Assembly: GCA_013216135.1 (NCBI GenBank)
Contig: JABSOS010000005.1
Span: forward strand, 62,001 to 126,000
DNA length: 64,000 nucleotides
From: Candidatus Caenarcanales bacterium
GTDB lineage: Bacteria; Cyanobacteriota; Vampirovibrionia; LMEP-6097
Direction: 5' to 3'
Of the stretch, positions 1-8,749 are shown piece after piece. The position numbers were made by a program, and so were the translations under genes. The notes under the pieces were generated by a model, which saw only the letters and a program-made list of their open reading frames with translations, searched no databases and was not told where the DNA came from. Numbering within the stretch: position 1 is the first letter of the stretch; every line of letters starts with the position of its first letter.

Positions 1-918
1 AGATGGAGCCATGGTTCTAGAGTCCCAGTACTCTTCATCATAGTTTTTATTTCCTTCTGTGAGTAATTCTCTATCTACGTGTGCGTAGTCTGCTCCAGCA
101 ATGATTATGTCAGCATAGTGCTCCTGATCATTTACTGTAACGCTATGAGCAAAGTCACCCGCACTATTAATTTTAGTTACAGGAGATGAAGCCTGAAGCT
201 CAACTCCGAACTCTTCACAGATACTAATAAAGGCTTTAATAATTTCATGCATACCACCTTCTGGATACCAAGTCCCTAAAGCCATATCAGCATGATTCAT
301 CATGCTATAAAGTGCAGGAGTATTTTCTGCTGTAGCTCCTAAAAAGAGAATTGGGAACTCGATGATGCTTTTTAAATAAGGGTGCTTAAAGTACTTATCA
401 GTATAGGATCTAAACGAGTTAAATAAATCCATTTTAAATAATCCACTTATAACTTCCCAGTCAATAAACTCAAGGGGACTTAAGCTAGGTTTAGGAACCA
501 TGCGATTCATACCGATTTGGTAGCGGTATTCAGCGGCAGCTAAAAATTCTTTTAGTTTTTCTCCAGCTCCTTCTTCATACGATTCAAAAAGAGCGTAGAT
601 GTCTTCTAATTTACTTGGGAGGTCTAATTTGTCTTTTTCGTTAAAAAGTACCCGATATGAAGGCTCTAGCCTCTTTAAATTATAAAAATCACTGGTGGTT
701 TTACCGAAGTCATTATAAAAATCCTCGAATACTTCAGGCATCCAGTACCAGCTAGGTCCCATGTCAAATTTAAATCCGTTTTCTTCGAAAACTCTGGCTC
801 TGCCACCGAACTGGGCATTTTTCTCAAATACTTTTACTTTAAAGCCTTGCTTTGCTAAGTAAGCTGCTGAGCTTAAACTAGAAAAACCTGAACCAATAAC
901 TATAGCGGATTTTGACAT
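1..918 (-). CDS. CrtI-type FAD-dependent desaturase/isomerase, truncated at left edge
   Basis: The 306 visible codons run from an ATG at 918 leftwards off the window, so the C-terminal part is missing. The N-terminus carries an FAD/NAD dinucleotide-binding motif (VIGSGFSSLSSAAYLA) followed by EKNAQFGGRARVF, the arrangement of phytoene desaturase/amine oxidase family proteins, and then FDMGPSWYWMPEVFEDFY, typical of CrtI-like enzymes. Family members desaturate or isomerise carotenoid precursors at the membrane. The third glycine of the usual GxGxxG is serine here. The start codon lies only 20 bases from the divergent ATG at 939. The substrate cannot be told from the sequence; CrtI-like amine oxidoreductase is secure, phytoene as substrate is not. 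Confidence 0.8.
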   Translation of the reverse strand, partial: MSKSAIVIGSGFSSLSSAAYLAKQGFKVKVFEKNAQFGGRARVFEENGFKFDMGPSWYWMPEVFEDFYNDFGKTTSDFYNLKRLEPSYRVLFNEKDKLDLPSKLEDIYALFESYEEGAGEKLKEFLAAAEYRYQIGMNRMVPKPSLSPLEFIDWEVISGLFKMDLFNSFRSYTDKYFKHPYLKSIIEFPILFLGATAENTPALYSMMNHADMALGTWYPEGGMHEIIKAFISICEEFGVELQASSPVTKINSAGDFAHSVTVNDQEHYADIIIAGADYAHVDRELLTEGNKNYDEEYWDSRTMAPS

Positions 919-924
919 TACAGC

Positions 925-930
925 TATAAT
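925..930 (+). promoter_or_regulatory. -10 element of likely leaderless promoter
   Basis: A perfect TATAAT ends 8 bases before the ATG at 939, so transcription would be expected to begin at or next to the start codon. The space between the two divergent start codons (918 and 939) is only 20 bases, which leaves no room for a Shine-Dalgarno plus leader on both sides. No good -35 hexamer is seen at 17 bases. Confidence 0.45.
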
Positions 931-938
931 CATAACTA

Positions 939-1400
939 ATGAGGTTATTCTTTTTAGCCCTTTTCTTACTTTTAGCCACCTATATTTCCTCATTTCAGGA
1001 AGGCTTACATGCTGCTGACTCTACACTTATTGCAGAAGAGGACAGTGAGTTTGAGGTTGATCCTCAGTCTCAGCCTATTTATTATGAATTAGTACAGGAG
1101 CGCTTTAAACCAGAAGATGGCGAGTATTATTTAGATGGAGTTTTTTCTTCCCGTGGTGAAGCTTTTGTCAGGATATCTAGGGCTAAAGGCCCCCGAGCAA
1201 ATGAACTTCATAAATATGCAGCAACTTATAGATCAGGTGATTATATTGATGAAGGTTTATTTGTAAGTGAGATAAATATTAGAAAAAGATCTGTAATAGT
1301 TTTTGATGAGTTTGAAAAACGTTACTATCAGCTGAAGATGAGTTATGGTAACGCTGTTTCAAGGTTGACTCCTATTGCAAAATCTAATTCTTCAGAATGA
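939..1400 (+). CDS. secreted hypothetical protein
   Basis: A 153-residue protein with a clear signal peptide: MR, then a leucine/phenylalanine-rich core (residues 3-15), and a probable cut near LHAAD (about residue 26). The mature part is acidic and tyrosine-rich and shows no domain I recognise. It starts 20 bases from the divergent desaturase-like gene, and its last 17 bases overlap the 3' end of the convergent PPC-domain gene. No Shine-Dalgarno is seen; a -10 element 8 bases upstream suggests a leaderless message. Location outside the inner membrane is inferred; function unknown. Confidence 0.7.
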   Translation: MRLFFLALFLLLATYISSFQEGLHAADSTLIAEEDSEFEVDPQSQPIYYELVQERFKPEDGEYYLDGVFSSRGEAFVRISRAKGPRANELHKYAATYRSGDYIDEGLFVSEINIRKRSVIVFDEFEKRYYQLKMSYGNAVSRLTPIAKSNSSE

Positions 1401-2562
1401 TTTTAATATGGTAATCTCCGGTTTTACTATTAGGTGAGCTTAACTGTATAAAATACTCACCAGGACTAATTTTGTTTCTTTGAACAAAGTGATATTTCCC
1501 AATCTTTTCACCAATTATTCTTAATTTGTCATCATAAAGAATCATGTTTAACTTTTGATCACGCTTTCTGACTCTTTTTCTAGATTTTTTATACCTCGTT
1601 CTAACAACAAGTAAAGCTTCTGTAGGGACATTAATTTTAAATGTATCGATGTCATTAACAAAGTTTATTTCTGAATCTACTTTAACTGAAGTGAAGCGTT
1701 TATTGTTTAGGTTTAAATTGAAAACCTGACCAGAAAAATTATCAAATATATCTGGATCTTCGTCAGTATTTATATTAGTAGGAGTTAGCGTAAGTTCATA
1801 TCCTAAGTCTGAATTACTTTCGCCTTGAACAGAGACTAAATAGTCTCCAGTAGCAAGCTTTAAGTTTAAATCTATTAGTGAGCTTGCTTCTTTTAAATCT
1901 ATCACTTCTAAATCTGAGTTATAGACGATGATTCTATAATCATCATTTGTGTTACCTGCATCTAACTTAAAAGATACACTTGCTTTATTTAATAGACTTA
2001 ATTTAAAGTTATCAGTATCTCCAGTGTAATTTATAGATCCCACGATGGAAATTGAAGCTAAGCTTGCATTTAACTCGACTTTAAAATTAGGGTCTTCAAT
2101 TTTATTGTCATAGTCATCATTTAATTCTGATAGTTCAAGTAAGCTAACTTCTAGATCATAAAAGCCTTGGACTTCATTTTCATTGATTAATTTAATGTAA
2201 TAAATGCCAGTCTCTTCGATTTCAAAAATTAACCTTGCATTATTTTCTGTGCCATTTTCACTATCAAAGGCTATTACTTTTTCTTCACTATTGAATAATT
2301 CAATTCTTGAATTTACTTGACCGATTACTTTTATATCTAGATAGCCTTTTTTCGGAATAGAAATTTTATAAAAATCAGGGTCTCTTCGTAAATCAAAACT
2401 TTCAGAATAGCTAAAGCTATCAAATGCTGAAAAATCAAAGTCAATCGGCATTTCTCTAGAGATAATATCCAGTTTTTCAAAATTTGCTATCGCCGGAGCT
2501 GAGGCTAAAAGCAAAGATATAAATGTTAAATAAATTAACCTTAAAGTAAAACTCGCCCTCAT
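1384..2562 (-). CDS. secreted protein with three PPC-like beta domains
   Basis: A 392-residue protein with a signal peptide (residues 1-26, cut after SAPAIA). Three units of about 100 residues follow (roughly 45-140, 165-260, 285-392). Each has the pattern of bacterial pre-peptidase C-terminal (PPC) domains: DxDxFKI..., a hydrophobic strand, an IxxYNSDLEVI-like strand, and a closing GxYxI/LxL strand (TGIYYIKLI, TGDYLVSV, PGEYFIQL). The third unit holds a very basic insert (KKSRKRVRKRDQK). PPC domains usually sit beside secreted peptidases or adhesins, but no peptidase domain is present, so this may be a surface or binding protein. Convergent with the preceding small secreted gene. Confidence 0.7.
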   Translation of the reverse strand: MRASFTLRLIYLTFISLLLASAPAIANFEKLDIISREMPIDFDFSAFDSFSYSESFDLRRDPDFYKISIPKKGYLDIKVIGQVNSRIELFNSEEKVIAFDSENGTENNARLIFEIEETGIYYIKLINENEVQGFYDLEVSLLELSELNDDYDNKIEDPNFKVELNASLASISIVGSINYTGDTDNFKLSLLNKASVSFKLDAGNTNDDYRIIVYNSDLEVIDLKEASSLIDLNLKLATGDYLVSVQGESNSDLGYELTLTPTNINTDEDPDIFDNFSGQVFNLNLNNKRFTSVKVDSEINFVNDIDTFKINVPTEALLVVRTRYKKSRKRVRKRDQKLNMILYDDKLRIIGEKIGKYHFVQRNKISPGEYFIQLSSPNSKTGDYHIKIILKN

Positions 2563-2596
2563 AATATTTAGATATTACATTTAAGTTAAAACTAGT

Positions 2597-4735
2597 TTAA
2601 GGAAGTAGTGAAGAAGCTGCAAATGGGCTTGCTCCCTGAACTCCAGAATTTACTATGTTTCCTAAAAGAGTACCAGCATAACTAGCTGTAGTCGTAATAG
2701 GTAATGGTGATGGATGATAGAAGAAGCCAACATCCTGAACTACTGAGTTTTTACCACCATTTGTGGTGTCTAAAGTAGCAAAAAATTCATTTAAAGCATT
2801 TGTTTTTTTATCTGTGATTCTTGAGAGTTCATTGTTTACTCTTTCACTAGTAGAGTTAAGAATGGCTTCCATTCTAGTAAGGTTTTCAGTCATTTTTCCC
2901 ACGTTGAAAACAGTATTCGATGAAGCTAGTTCTGCTATACCTCCAGTAGATTGAACATTCTCAGATATACTTATCTTAGAAAGGTCTGTTGTTGCAAAAG
3001 CTCCTAAACTACCTTCAGTAACAGTGTCTGTTCTTAGATTTAAAGCATTCTCTGAGACATTTAAACTAGAAGTTAAATCGTATTCATAAACTGCACCACG
3101 TTCCCCTGCTTCACCAGCTGATCCTACATAAAGTGTGCCACCTTCAATTCTTATTTCTTCTCCAAATTCCCCACCTACTGTAGGTGTGATTTTAAATAAC
3201 TCATCTCCAGTAGCGAAATCAAAAACGTAAACAGCTCCTGCGTTAGCTCCAGCAGCATCATCTCCAGGTGCAGAAACTGCTACATAATTACCTTCGATCG
3301 CTACAGCTCTTCCAAAATTATCCCCTCCATCTAAAGTTGATGTGGTCGGTGTATATTCTCTTTCAAACTGATTTGTTTCAGTGTTATATAAGTGAGCTTT
3401 TCCTGTAAAACCTGGTGCAACTGCACCATTTCCACCATATTCACCTATTAATAAATATTTACCAAAGTTATCAATTTGACCAAATGTTTGTCCATCTCCC
3501 GGATTTGGTGAAATTATGGTATCTGTAAGTACTCCAGTATTAACATCATAGATTCTTACAGCTCCATTTGCTGTAAAACCATTATTGCTACTAACTCTTC
3601 TTGCAGTATAAGCTTTATCACCAACCACAATATCAGGTCTCATTAGGTCAGTTGTTTGCTGACCTTCTACAGTTGATAGAAGATTACCACCAAAGTCAAA
3701 TTTATAAAATACACCTGTCTCTTGTCCAGGGCTTGATTCATACCATTCATCACTAACAATTATTTCTGAATTGTTTATTGATATTCCATTTCCAAATCTT
3801 GAATCGCCATCATTCATTGTTGGATTTGGGTTATCTACTGCAAATATTTCAAGTCCAGTATTTAGATCAAAACCATATATTCTTCCCATATATGTTCCAT
3901 CATCGACAGGGGCTCCTACTACAAGTAAATTATCTTCTATAGCTAGACCAGGGTTTAAATCTTGTCCCCCGAATCGCATATTGTCTACAGGGTTACTAGG
4001 TGTTAATTCATGACGTAATGAGCCATCGCTTCTATTATAAACATAAACTTTACCGATACTGTTATTTTGGTCTGGGTCACCGTTATTAGAACCAGGTGCA
4101 GCGACTACTAAGTAGTCATCAGTTGTTATTACACCGTCTCCGAACCTATCTAAAATATCACCTTCTCGATAAGTGTTTTCCACGGCTGGAGCTGTTGGTG
4201 TACTGCCTGTGTTAGTGAAGTTTATATCAAAATAGTCATTTGTATTAAAACCATTTGTTAGTCTTGTTTGGTAACTACCATCAAAAACTTTTTTACCATC
4301 TATGGTGGTACTTTCTACTAGATCATTAATCTCTGTTACTAAATCATTGATTACTACTTGCTGAGCATCAAGTTCAGAGGCTGAAAAACCACCAGCTTCA
4401 GCTGTTTTCACAATATCCTCTATCTGTGATACGTTATCTTTTATGGTTTGAAAATTAGTTTTAGCTGTTTCTAAGCCATCACTTACAGTTTGAGCTTCTG
4501 TTTCCATTTCTGTTAGTGCATCTATGTTTCTCGTTACTTCCCTATTTCTAATTTGTGATGATACTGTAGCTGTTGCTCCGTCTCGGACTATGTCTAAACT
4601 CTTTGTGATAGTATCACCAGTTATTTTACTATTCACACCATAGCCTAAATGCAGAGCAGAAGTTATGCCAGGTGCATAACCCACAGGGGTTCTTACGGTA
4701 TGTTGAAAACCTAATACTGATGAAAGTAAAGACAT
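2597..4735 (-). CDS. flagellin with inserted FG-GAP-like beta-propeller
   Basis: A 712-residue protein without signal peptide. Residues about 60-160 look like the N-terminal D1 helices of flagellin: coiled-coil-like heptads, then INDLVESTTIDGKKVFDGSY, matching the conserved flagellin D1 end. Residues about 195-555 hold about seven repeats with FG (RFGDGV, RFGNGI, NFGRAV, EFGEEI) followed by VVAAP/VVGAP/VSAPGDD and GxVYVF strands, the FG-GAP/integrin-alpha propeller pattern. Residues about 560-655 return to helices like the C-terminal D1 region, and the end (SPFAASSLLP) resembles a flagellin D0 end. The propeller occupies the place of the surface-exposed hypervariable domain. A strong G-rich Shine-Dalgarno (GGGGGAA) precedes the ATG. 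The extreme ends are less canonical than in ordinary flagellins, so a minor or decoration filament protein is possible. Confidence 0.7.
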   Translation of the reverse strand: MSLLSSVLGFQHTVRTPVGYAPGITSALHLGYGVNSKITGDTITKSLDIVRDGATATVSSQIRNREVTRNIDALTEMETEAQTVSDGLETAKTNFQTIKDNVSQIEDIVKTAEAGGFSASELDAQQVVINDLVTEINDLVESTTIDGKKVFDGSYQTRLTNGFNTNDYFDINFTNTGSTPTAPAVENTYREGDILDRFGDGVITTDDYLVVAAPGSNNGDPDQNNSIGKVYVYNRSDGSLRHELTPSNPVDNMRFGGQDLNPGLAIEDNLLVVGAPVDDGTYMGRIYGFDLNTGLEIFAVDNPNPTMNDGDSRFGNGISINNSEIIVSDEWYESSPGQETGVFYKFDFGGNLLSTVEGQQTTDLMRPDIVVGDKAYTARRVSSNNGFTANGAVRIYDVNTGVLTDTIISPNPGDGQTFGQIDNFGKYLLIGEYGGNGAVAPGFTGKAHLYNTETNQFEREYTPTTSTLDGGDNFGRAVAIEGNYVAVSAPGDDAAGANAGAVYVFDFATGDELFKITPTVGGEFGEEIRIEGGTLYVGSAGEAGERGAVYEYDLTSSLNVSENALNLRTDTVTEGSLGAFATTDLSKISISENVQSTGGIAELASSNTVFNVGKMTENLTRMEAILNSTSERVNNELSRITDKKTNALNEFFATLDTTNGGKNSVVQDVGFFYHPSPLPITTTASYAGTLLGNIVNSGVQGASPFAASSLLP

Positions 4736-4776
4736 TTTATTCCCCCTATATATGTCCTAGTCCAATATGCCCAGGT

Positions 4777-5124
4777 TTATTTAGTTTTTAACTTAATTAA
4801 TTTTGTATTGCCTCTAGCTCTTTTTTGTTTTTCTTGTTCCATTTTATAATTTGGACTTTCAAATAGCTTCTTTAAGCTTTTTTGCATAGAATTTATTAGT
4901 TTTTTAGTTTCATTACTTATGCTGCGAGATTTCTTTAAGTTTGTAATACTGGTATGTATTTTTGGAAAGCTTTCAGTTTTGATTGCTTCAATAAAGGTTT
5001 GTTGATCAAATAGCTTATATAGCTCGTCAGATTCTATCATTGAAGAGTTTTGAAGTAGATGAATATTCATCAGATCTAATAGTATATTTTTTGAAAAATC
5101 ATCGGTTAAATTAACTCGATTCAT
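4777..5124 (-). CDS. hypothetical protein, probably 3' part of a frame-broken gene
   Basis: A 115-residue helical, lysine-rich protein from the first ATG of its frame. The frame stays open upstream for about 80 more codons, to a TAA near 5357, with protein-like sequence (KEIQRFKNQLETREIGRSLA and onward) but without ATG, GTG or TTG. It therefore probably continues the 62-codon ORF at 5324-5512 in another frame; removing one A from the A5 tract at 5341-5345 joins the two into one protein of roughly 255 residues. No known domain. Either a recent pseudogene, a recoded gene, or a sequence error. Confidence 0.5.
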   Translation of the reverse strand: MNRVNLTDDFSKNILLDLMNIHLLQNSSMIESDELYKLFDQQTFIEAIKTESFPKIHTSITNLKKSRSISNETKKLINSMQKSLKKLFESPNYKMEQEKQKRARGNTKLIKLKTK

Positions 5125-5323
5125 AATAGCTTCTCTTGGTCTTGAGAAGCTTTTTCTAGAACTTTTTTTGCCAGATTTTAATTTACTTGTTTCTTCTTGT
5201 TTGATTTTGTCCTCTTGCGCATCGACTATTTTTGCAATTTCATCTGAAGTGATTAATAACTTTTGATTTTTTCTAAAATCTGCTGCAAGTGATCTTCCTA
5301 TTTCTCTGGTTTCTAATTGATTT

Positions 5324-5512
5324 TTAAATCTTTGAATTTCTTTTTGCTTTATTGATTATTCTTTTATTAATTTGTTCTGTTAGTGGAAGGTAATTTCCAT
5401 TAAGACCTGTTTTGAAGTTCTTTGATATAAGCATATCTAACTCATGCACCTCTTCTCGTTTATGAAAACCATAATGATTAAAATCTGAAGGATTAGGTTC
5501 CCTTGGAAGCAT
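5324..5512 (-). CDS. hypothetical protein, probably 5' part of a frame-broken gene
   Basis: A 62-codon ORF beginning MLPREPNPSDFNHYGFHKRE and ending in a lysine-rich stretch just past an A5 tract. Its frame stops at 5324, while the +1 frame continues for about 195 codons into the 4777-5124 ORF. On its own it would be a very short unrecognised protein; joined, it gives the N-terminus of one helical cytosolic protein. The 71 bases between its start and the neighbouring O-antigen-ligase-like gene show nothing distinctive. Confidence 0.4.
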   Translation of the reverse strand: MLPREPNPSDFNHYGFHKREEVHELDMLISKNFKTGLNGNYLPLTEQINKRIINKAKRNSKI

Positions 5513-5583
5513 AGCTCTTATATTATTTTAAGTTGCCTTGCTGTAAATACTTAATAATTTTGTTTTAATTTGACATTTTAGTT

Positions 5584-7173
5584 TTAATTCGTATGGTTCA
5601 CTTCTATGTATGGTAGAGGAACATATAAGCGTTTACCAGTTCTATAAAAAGCATTTATACGTGGATCTCCCTTTCTGCTTCCGATAAACCTAAACGAAGG
5701 TAAGTCTGGGTTTGTAAGAATCTTTGCTAATTTAGGTTCAAGCTCAATCGCTTTTTCATACTGTTCTTTAGAGAGAGTTTCATTTTTTTCTTTATTCAGA
5801 ATTGCACTAATTAGAAGCCAGTAAGCATCTTCACCAGTGTATTTTAAAGCATAATCAATAGACTCTTTAGCTTCAACTAATTTGAAATTCGCTAGCTGCG
5901 CTGAAGCGAGAAAACCATAGAAGTATGGAACGTTTGGAGCCAGCTCTACAGCTTTCTTGAAGTTAACCTCACTATTTTCAGTGTCATCATTAATACGATC
6001 AGCGCCACGCACCAGATAGTATAGTGGATGCTTTGCATCCCAGTATATGGCTTGATTAATTTCCTTGTGATCATAGAAGTAGTGTCCTATACAGCTTGGG
6101 ATAAAGCTATAGAGCATAATTCCAAATAAAACTAAAGCTGCTATGAATGAAAAAGGCTGCGGGAGTTTACTATAGAAGCTTTTAAACACTGGGTTAAATT
6201 TGGGTAGAGTTTTGTCTATGTTAGATCTTTCAAAGCAAAGTGGAAGAAGTATTAAACCTGCGATGATGAATTGATTAAAGGCTTGAAGTGGTGAGTCTGC
6301 TAGACATATTATTAATAAAGGGATTAGTGCTTGTTTTTCTCTTTTAAATACTAGGTAAAACAAACTTAAGCCAAGTAAAATTCCTACTATCCCTAGTTCA
6401 AAACTCATGTGAGCAAAAAGATTGTGCCCGTGATTGACTTGCTGGTTTGCATGGCTACCTAAAACATTTCCAAGCTCTCTAAATATTGGAAAATCTAAAG
6501 TGAAAGTTCCAAAGCCATGTCCCGTAAGTGGCTTTGCTAGAAAGCCCTTAAAGGCTCCTTGCCAGATAAGTATTCTAGGGTAGAATGAGGTGTTGTAAAA
6601 GTGCCTCCAGGACTCAAGAAAGAAAAATGAGCTTGCAAAAGCTAAGCCTCCAACTAAGTACAAAATTTTAGATTTTTTATAATTTGCAAAGTTAGCTAGG
6701 GCAGCCAAAACTGTGGTTTTTTTATTTAAGAATATTAATATAAAAGGACCTAAGAAATTTAAAATAGTGTTATTAAGTTTTTCATTTTTAAAATTAATGG
6801 CAAGCATCACAGGAAGCCAGAGTAGTAAACTTCCAAGCTCAGAAAAAGTATATTTTATGAAGTTTGCAATTATTAGAGCTATAAAAACTATTAATAGACG
6901 AGTTGCTCTTTGACTTTTATCAAGATTAACCCAGCTCTTAGAGCTACCGAAGATAAAACAAGCTCCTGCAATTAATAGATATTCGATACTGAGTCTAGCT
7001 TCTGTCGCGAAGAAGTAAGTTAGTATCAGTAATAACCAGAATATAGGATATTTAGCAAGTTTCCCTGCTTGGCTTAAAGCAAATAAACAAGTAACACTGT
7101 GCAATAACCAAGAACTCATAGCTATTGGTGAGCCGATAGTAAATACTAGTAGTAGAAGAAATAATGAAGCCAT
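5584..7173 (-). CDS. O-antigen ligase-like (Wzy/WaaL) membrane protein with C-terminal TPRs
   Basis: A 529-residue polytopic protein: about ten hydrophobic segments in residues 1-365, then a soluble tail. The large periplasmic loop holds the family signature region (PLTGHGFGTF and VNHGHNLFAHMSFELGIVG), as in the O-antigen ligase/polymerase and related bactoprenol-linked sugar ligases. The tail (about 385-500) contains TPR-like helices (FKKAVELAPNVPYFYGFLAS, YEKAIELEPKLAKIL). Such proteins transfer undecaprenyl-linked glycans to lipid A, glycoproteins or growing polymers in the periplasm; TPR-tailed versions are often protein-glycosylating or polymerising. No sugar genes lie alongside. The start lies directly behind the terminator of the upstream gene with no clear Shine-Dalgarno. 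Confidence 0.75.
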   Translation of the reverse strand: MASLFLLLLVFTIGSPIAMSSWLLHSVTCLFALSQAGKLAKYPIFWLLLILTYFFATEARLSIEYLLIAGACFIFGSSKSWVNLDKSQRATRLLIVFIALIIANFIKYTFSELGSLLLWLPVMLAINFKNEKLNNTILNFLGPFILIFLNKKTTVLAALANFANYKKSKILYLVGGLAFASSFFFLESWRHFYNTSFYPRILIWQGAFKGFLAKPLTGHGFGTFTLDFPIFRELGNVLGSHANQQVNHGHNLFAHMSFELGIVGILLGLSLFYLVFKREKQALIPLLIICLADSPLQAFNQFIIAGLILLPLCFERSNIDKTLPKFNPVFKSFYSKLPQPFSFIAALVLFGIMLYSFIPSCIGHYFYDHKEINQAIYWDAKHPLYYLVRGADRINDDTENSEVNFKKAVELAPNVPYFYGFLASAQLANFKLVEAKESIDYALKYTGEDAYWLLISAILNKEKNETLSKEQYEKAIELEPKLAKILTNPDLPSFRFIGSRKGDPRINAFYRTGKRLYVPLPYIEVNHTN

Positions 7174-7183
7174 ATATAAAAGC

Positions 7184-7216
7184 AGAACCCTGCTAATAAT
7201 AATTTAGCAGGGTTCT
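7184..7216 (-). terminator. rho-independent terminator of the 7258-7896 gene
   Basis: Perfect 12-bp inverted repeat (AGAACCCTGCTA / TAGCAGGGTTCT) with a 9-base loop. On the minus strand it is followed by GCTTTTATATATG, a short T-run ending at the ATG of the next gene, so the terminator almost abuts the O-antigen-ligase-like gene and could also attenuate read-through into it. Confidence 0.7.
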
Positions 7217-7257
7217 TGTGAGTGTGTGTTGTATGGAGGCATTCGCCTTATTGAGAA

Positions 7258-7896
7258 TTAGTCTTGAGAAAAGTTTAGAGTAAATCTACCTTTAGCTAAA
7301 CGTCTCTTAGAACCATTTAAACCAGCTACACTTTGCAAAACGCCTCTTAATCTGATTACATCAGGAGTCTGTTTTTTTCTGACAGCCCTAACACGAGTTG
7401 TAACGAATCTTAGTGAACTGTTAACGTTAGAAACACTTCCTACGCTACTTACACTTTCAACAGAGTCGCTAGAGTCTGGCTCATTTTCAAGTTCACCAAC
7501 AAATGAACCTACTACAGAATTTACTGATTTAAGATTAACTTTTAGTTTTCCTTTCCTACCAAAGTCTTTAGCGAATAAATCGCTAATTACACTTGATACT
7601 ACAGCTGGGAATTCAAATGAATATTTAGCTGACTCATCTGTATCTTCTTCTAAATCAATTGAAGTAGGAACATCAGCTTCATCATAATCTCCCTCAACCT
7701 CAATAGTTTTTCTAGCTCTTACAGACTTGTCTCTACCCTGATAGAAAGTATCTACAGAGCTTACAATTTTTCTACTTAAAGCATTTAAAATAACTTTACC
7801 TTCAACTTCAACAGCTTTTACTTGTGAAATGTTTCCTGCAAAAAGGGAAATAGATAACAATGATAAAACAGATAATTCAGTTAATTTCTTGAGCAT
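7258..7896 (-). CDS. secreted hypothetical protein
   Basis: A 212-residue protein. I take the ATG at 7896 because AAGGAA lies 8-9 bases upstream; an in-frame TTG at 7914 would place that Shine-Dalgarno inside the gene. The signal peptide runs MLKKLTELSVLSLLSISLFA with a cut near QVKA. The mature part is rich in valine and serine, has a serine/valine/asparagine low-complexity run (SVESVSSVGSVSNVNSS) and a basic C-terminal third. No domain recognised. It is followed by a strong terminator, so it is probably a monocistronic, well-expressed envelope or exported protein. Confidence 0.65.
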   Translation of the reverse strand: MLKKLTELSVLSLLSISLFAGNISQVKAVEVEGKVILNALSRKIVSSVDTFYQGRDKSVRARKTIEVEGDYDEADVPTSIDLEEDTDESAKYSFEFPAVVSSVISDLFAKDFGRKGKLKVNLKSVNSVVGSFVGELENEPDSSDSVESVSSVGSVSNVNSSLRFVTTRVRAVRKKQTPDVIRLRGVLQSVAGLNGSKRRLAKGRFTLNFSQD

Positions 7897-8012
7897 AATT
7901 TTTTTCCTTAACAAAAACTATGTTCCCTTGAAAAAATGTTTTTATCCATTTTCTATGTTTTATTTCTTAAATAATTTTCATCTAGTTTGGGAATAATGCT
8001 ACTCTTATCTTG

Positions 8013-8135
8013 ATGGTTTCTGCGGCTATTAATTTTTTAAATGCTCCCCTAAGAAGAATAGTCTCTGATGAGAGGAATCAAATACCACTTTTTAAGTTTC
8101 TCAATAACCTGGTAAACCTTGGTAATTTAAATTAA
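8013..8135 (+). CDS. small ORF, possible 5' part of a frame-broken gene
   Basis: A 40-codon ORF (MVSAAINFLNAPLRR..., ending NLVNLGNLN) that stops at 8135. The frame one base later opens at 8131 and runs without a stop into the 8212-8715 gene, encoding protein-like sequence (FNSILEQDIRDFQKQW) but no start codon before 8212. Removing one base in TTTAAATTAA (8126-8135) would fuse both into one protein of about 235 residues. The rest of the 7897-8211 interval shows no other gene. Confidence 0.35.
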   Translation: MVSAAINFLNAPLRRIVSDERNQIPLFKFLNNLVNLGNLN

Positions 8136-8211
8136 GAATGCATCTACTAATTACTTAAAAAAGTTTAATTCGATACTTGAACAAGATATAAGAGATTTTC
8201 AAAAACAATGG

Positions 8212-8715
8212 ATGACTCCAGTTGATGTTAACTATAAACCTTTAACAAGGGTAGATCGATTTAAAAATCATCTAATTAATATTCACAACTCTTTAGTTGA
8301 TAATAAAATTGAGGATTACAAAACTAATGGGTTTACTGATGAATTAATGTCAGATTTTTTGAAGATGAATAAGGATAAAATAGATAATCAAGTAATACCT
8401 TTTTTGCTAGGAGAATATCCTGAATTTGACGAAATATTTGATTTGTCTAAGGGGATATATTCGGATAACAATTTATCTGAATTAAACGCTTTGCTTGAAG
8501 ATGATGGAACCGCTTATGGAAAGTCTCGGGATGATTTATTAAATGCTATGCTAAACGAAGATAATGAATTTGATTCGTATATTGATAATGTACTAAAAAA
8601 TGATAAGAAAGAGTTTGTTGATACAGTTTCTTTCCATAATTACTACTTTTTCCAGGCTTTAAACCCAGGAAATTCTGCTCTAAAAGAAGATGATAAATTG
8701 CCTAATAGAATTTAA
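8212..8715 (+). CDS. hypothetical acidic protein
   Basis: A 167-residue acidic, asparagine-rich, probably helical protein from the first ATG of its frame. The same frame is open for 27 codons upstream of this ATG, so the native N-terminus may lie in the preceding small ORF (8013). No signal peptide or membrane segment is present, and no domain is recognised. Amino-acid style resembles the other unknown cytosolic proteins of the window. The gene ends 35 bases before the convergent ilvD stop with no obvious terminator hairpin. Confidence 0.5.
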   Translation: MTPVDVNYKPLTRVDRFKNHLINIHNSLVDNKIEDYKTNGFTDELMSDFLKMNKDKIDNQVIPFLLGEYPEFDEIFDLSKGIYSDNNLSELNALLEDDGTAYGKSRDDLLNAMLNEDNEFDSYIDNVLKNDKKEFVDTVSFHNYYFFQALNPGNSALKEDDKLPNRI

Positions 8716-8749
8716 AACTATTAGATGCTTTTAAGAAAAGTATTTAATC

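Noticed and set aside
7897-7914. TTG start at 7914 for the secreted 7258 gene
   Set aside because: It would place the Shine-Dalgarno AAGGAA inside the gene; the ATG at 7896 has correct spacing and a better signal peptide.
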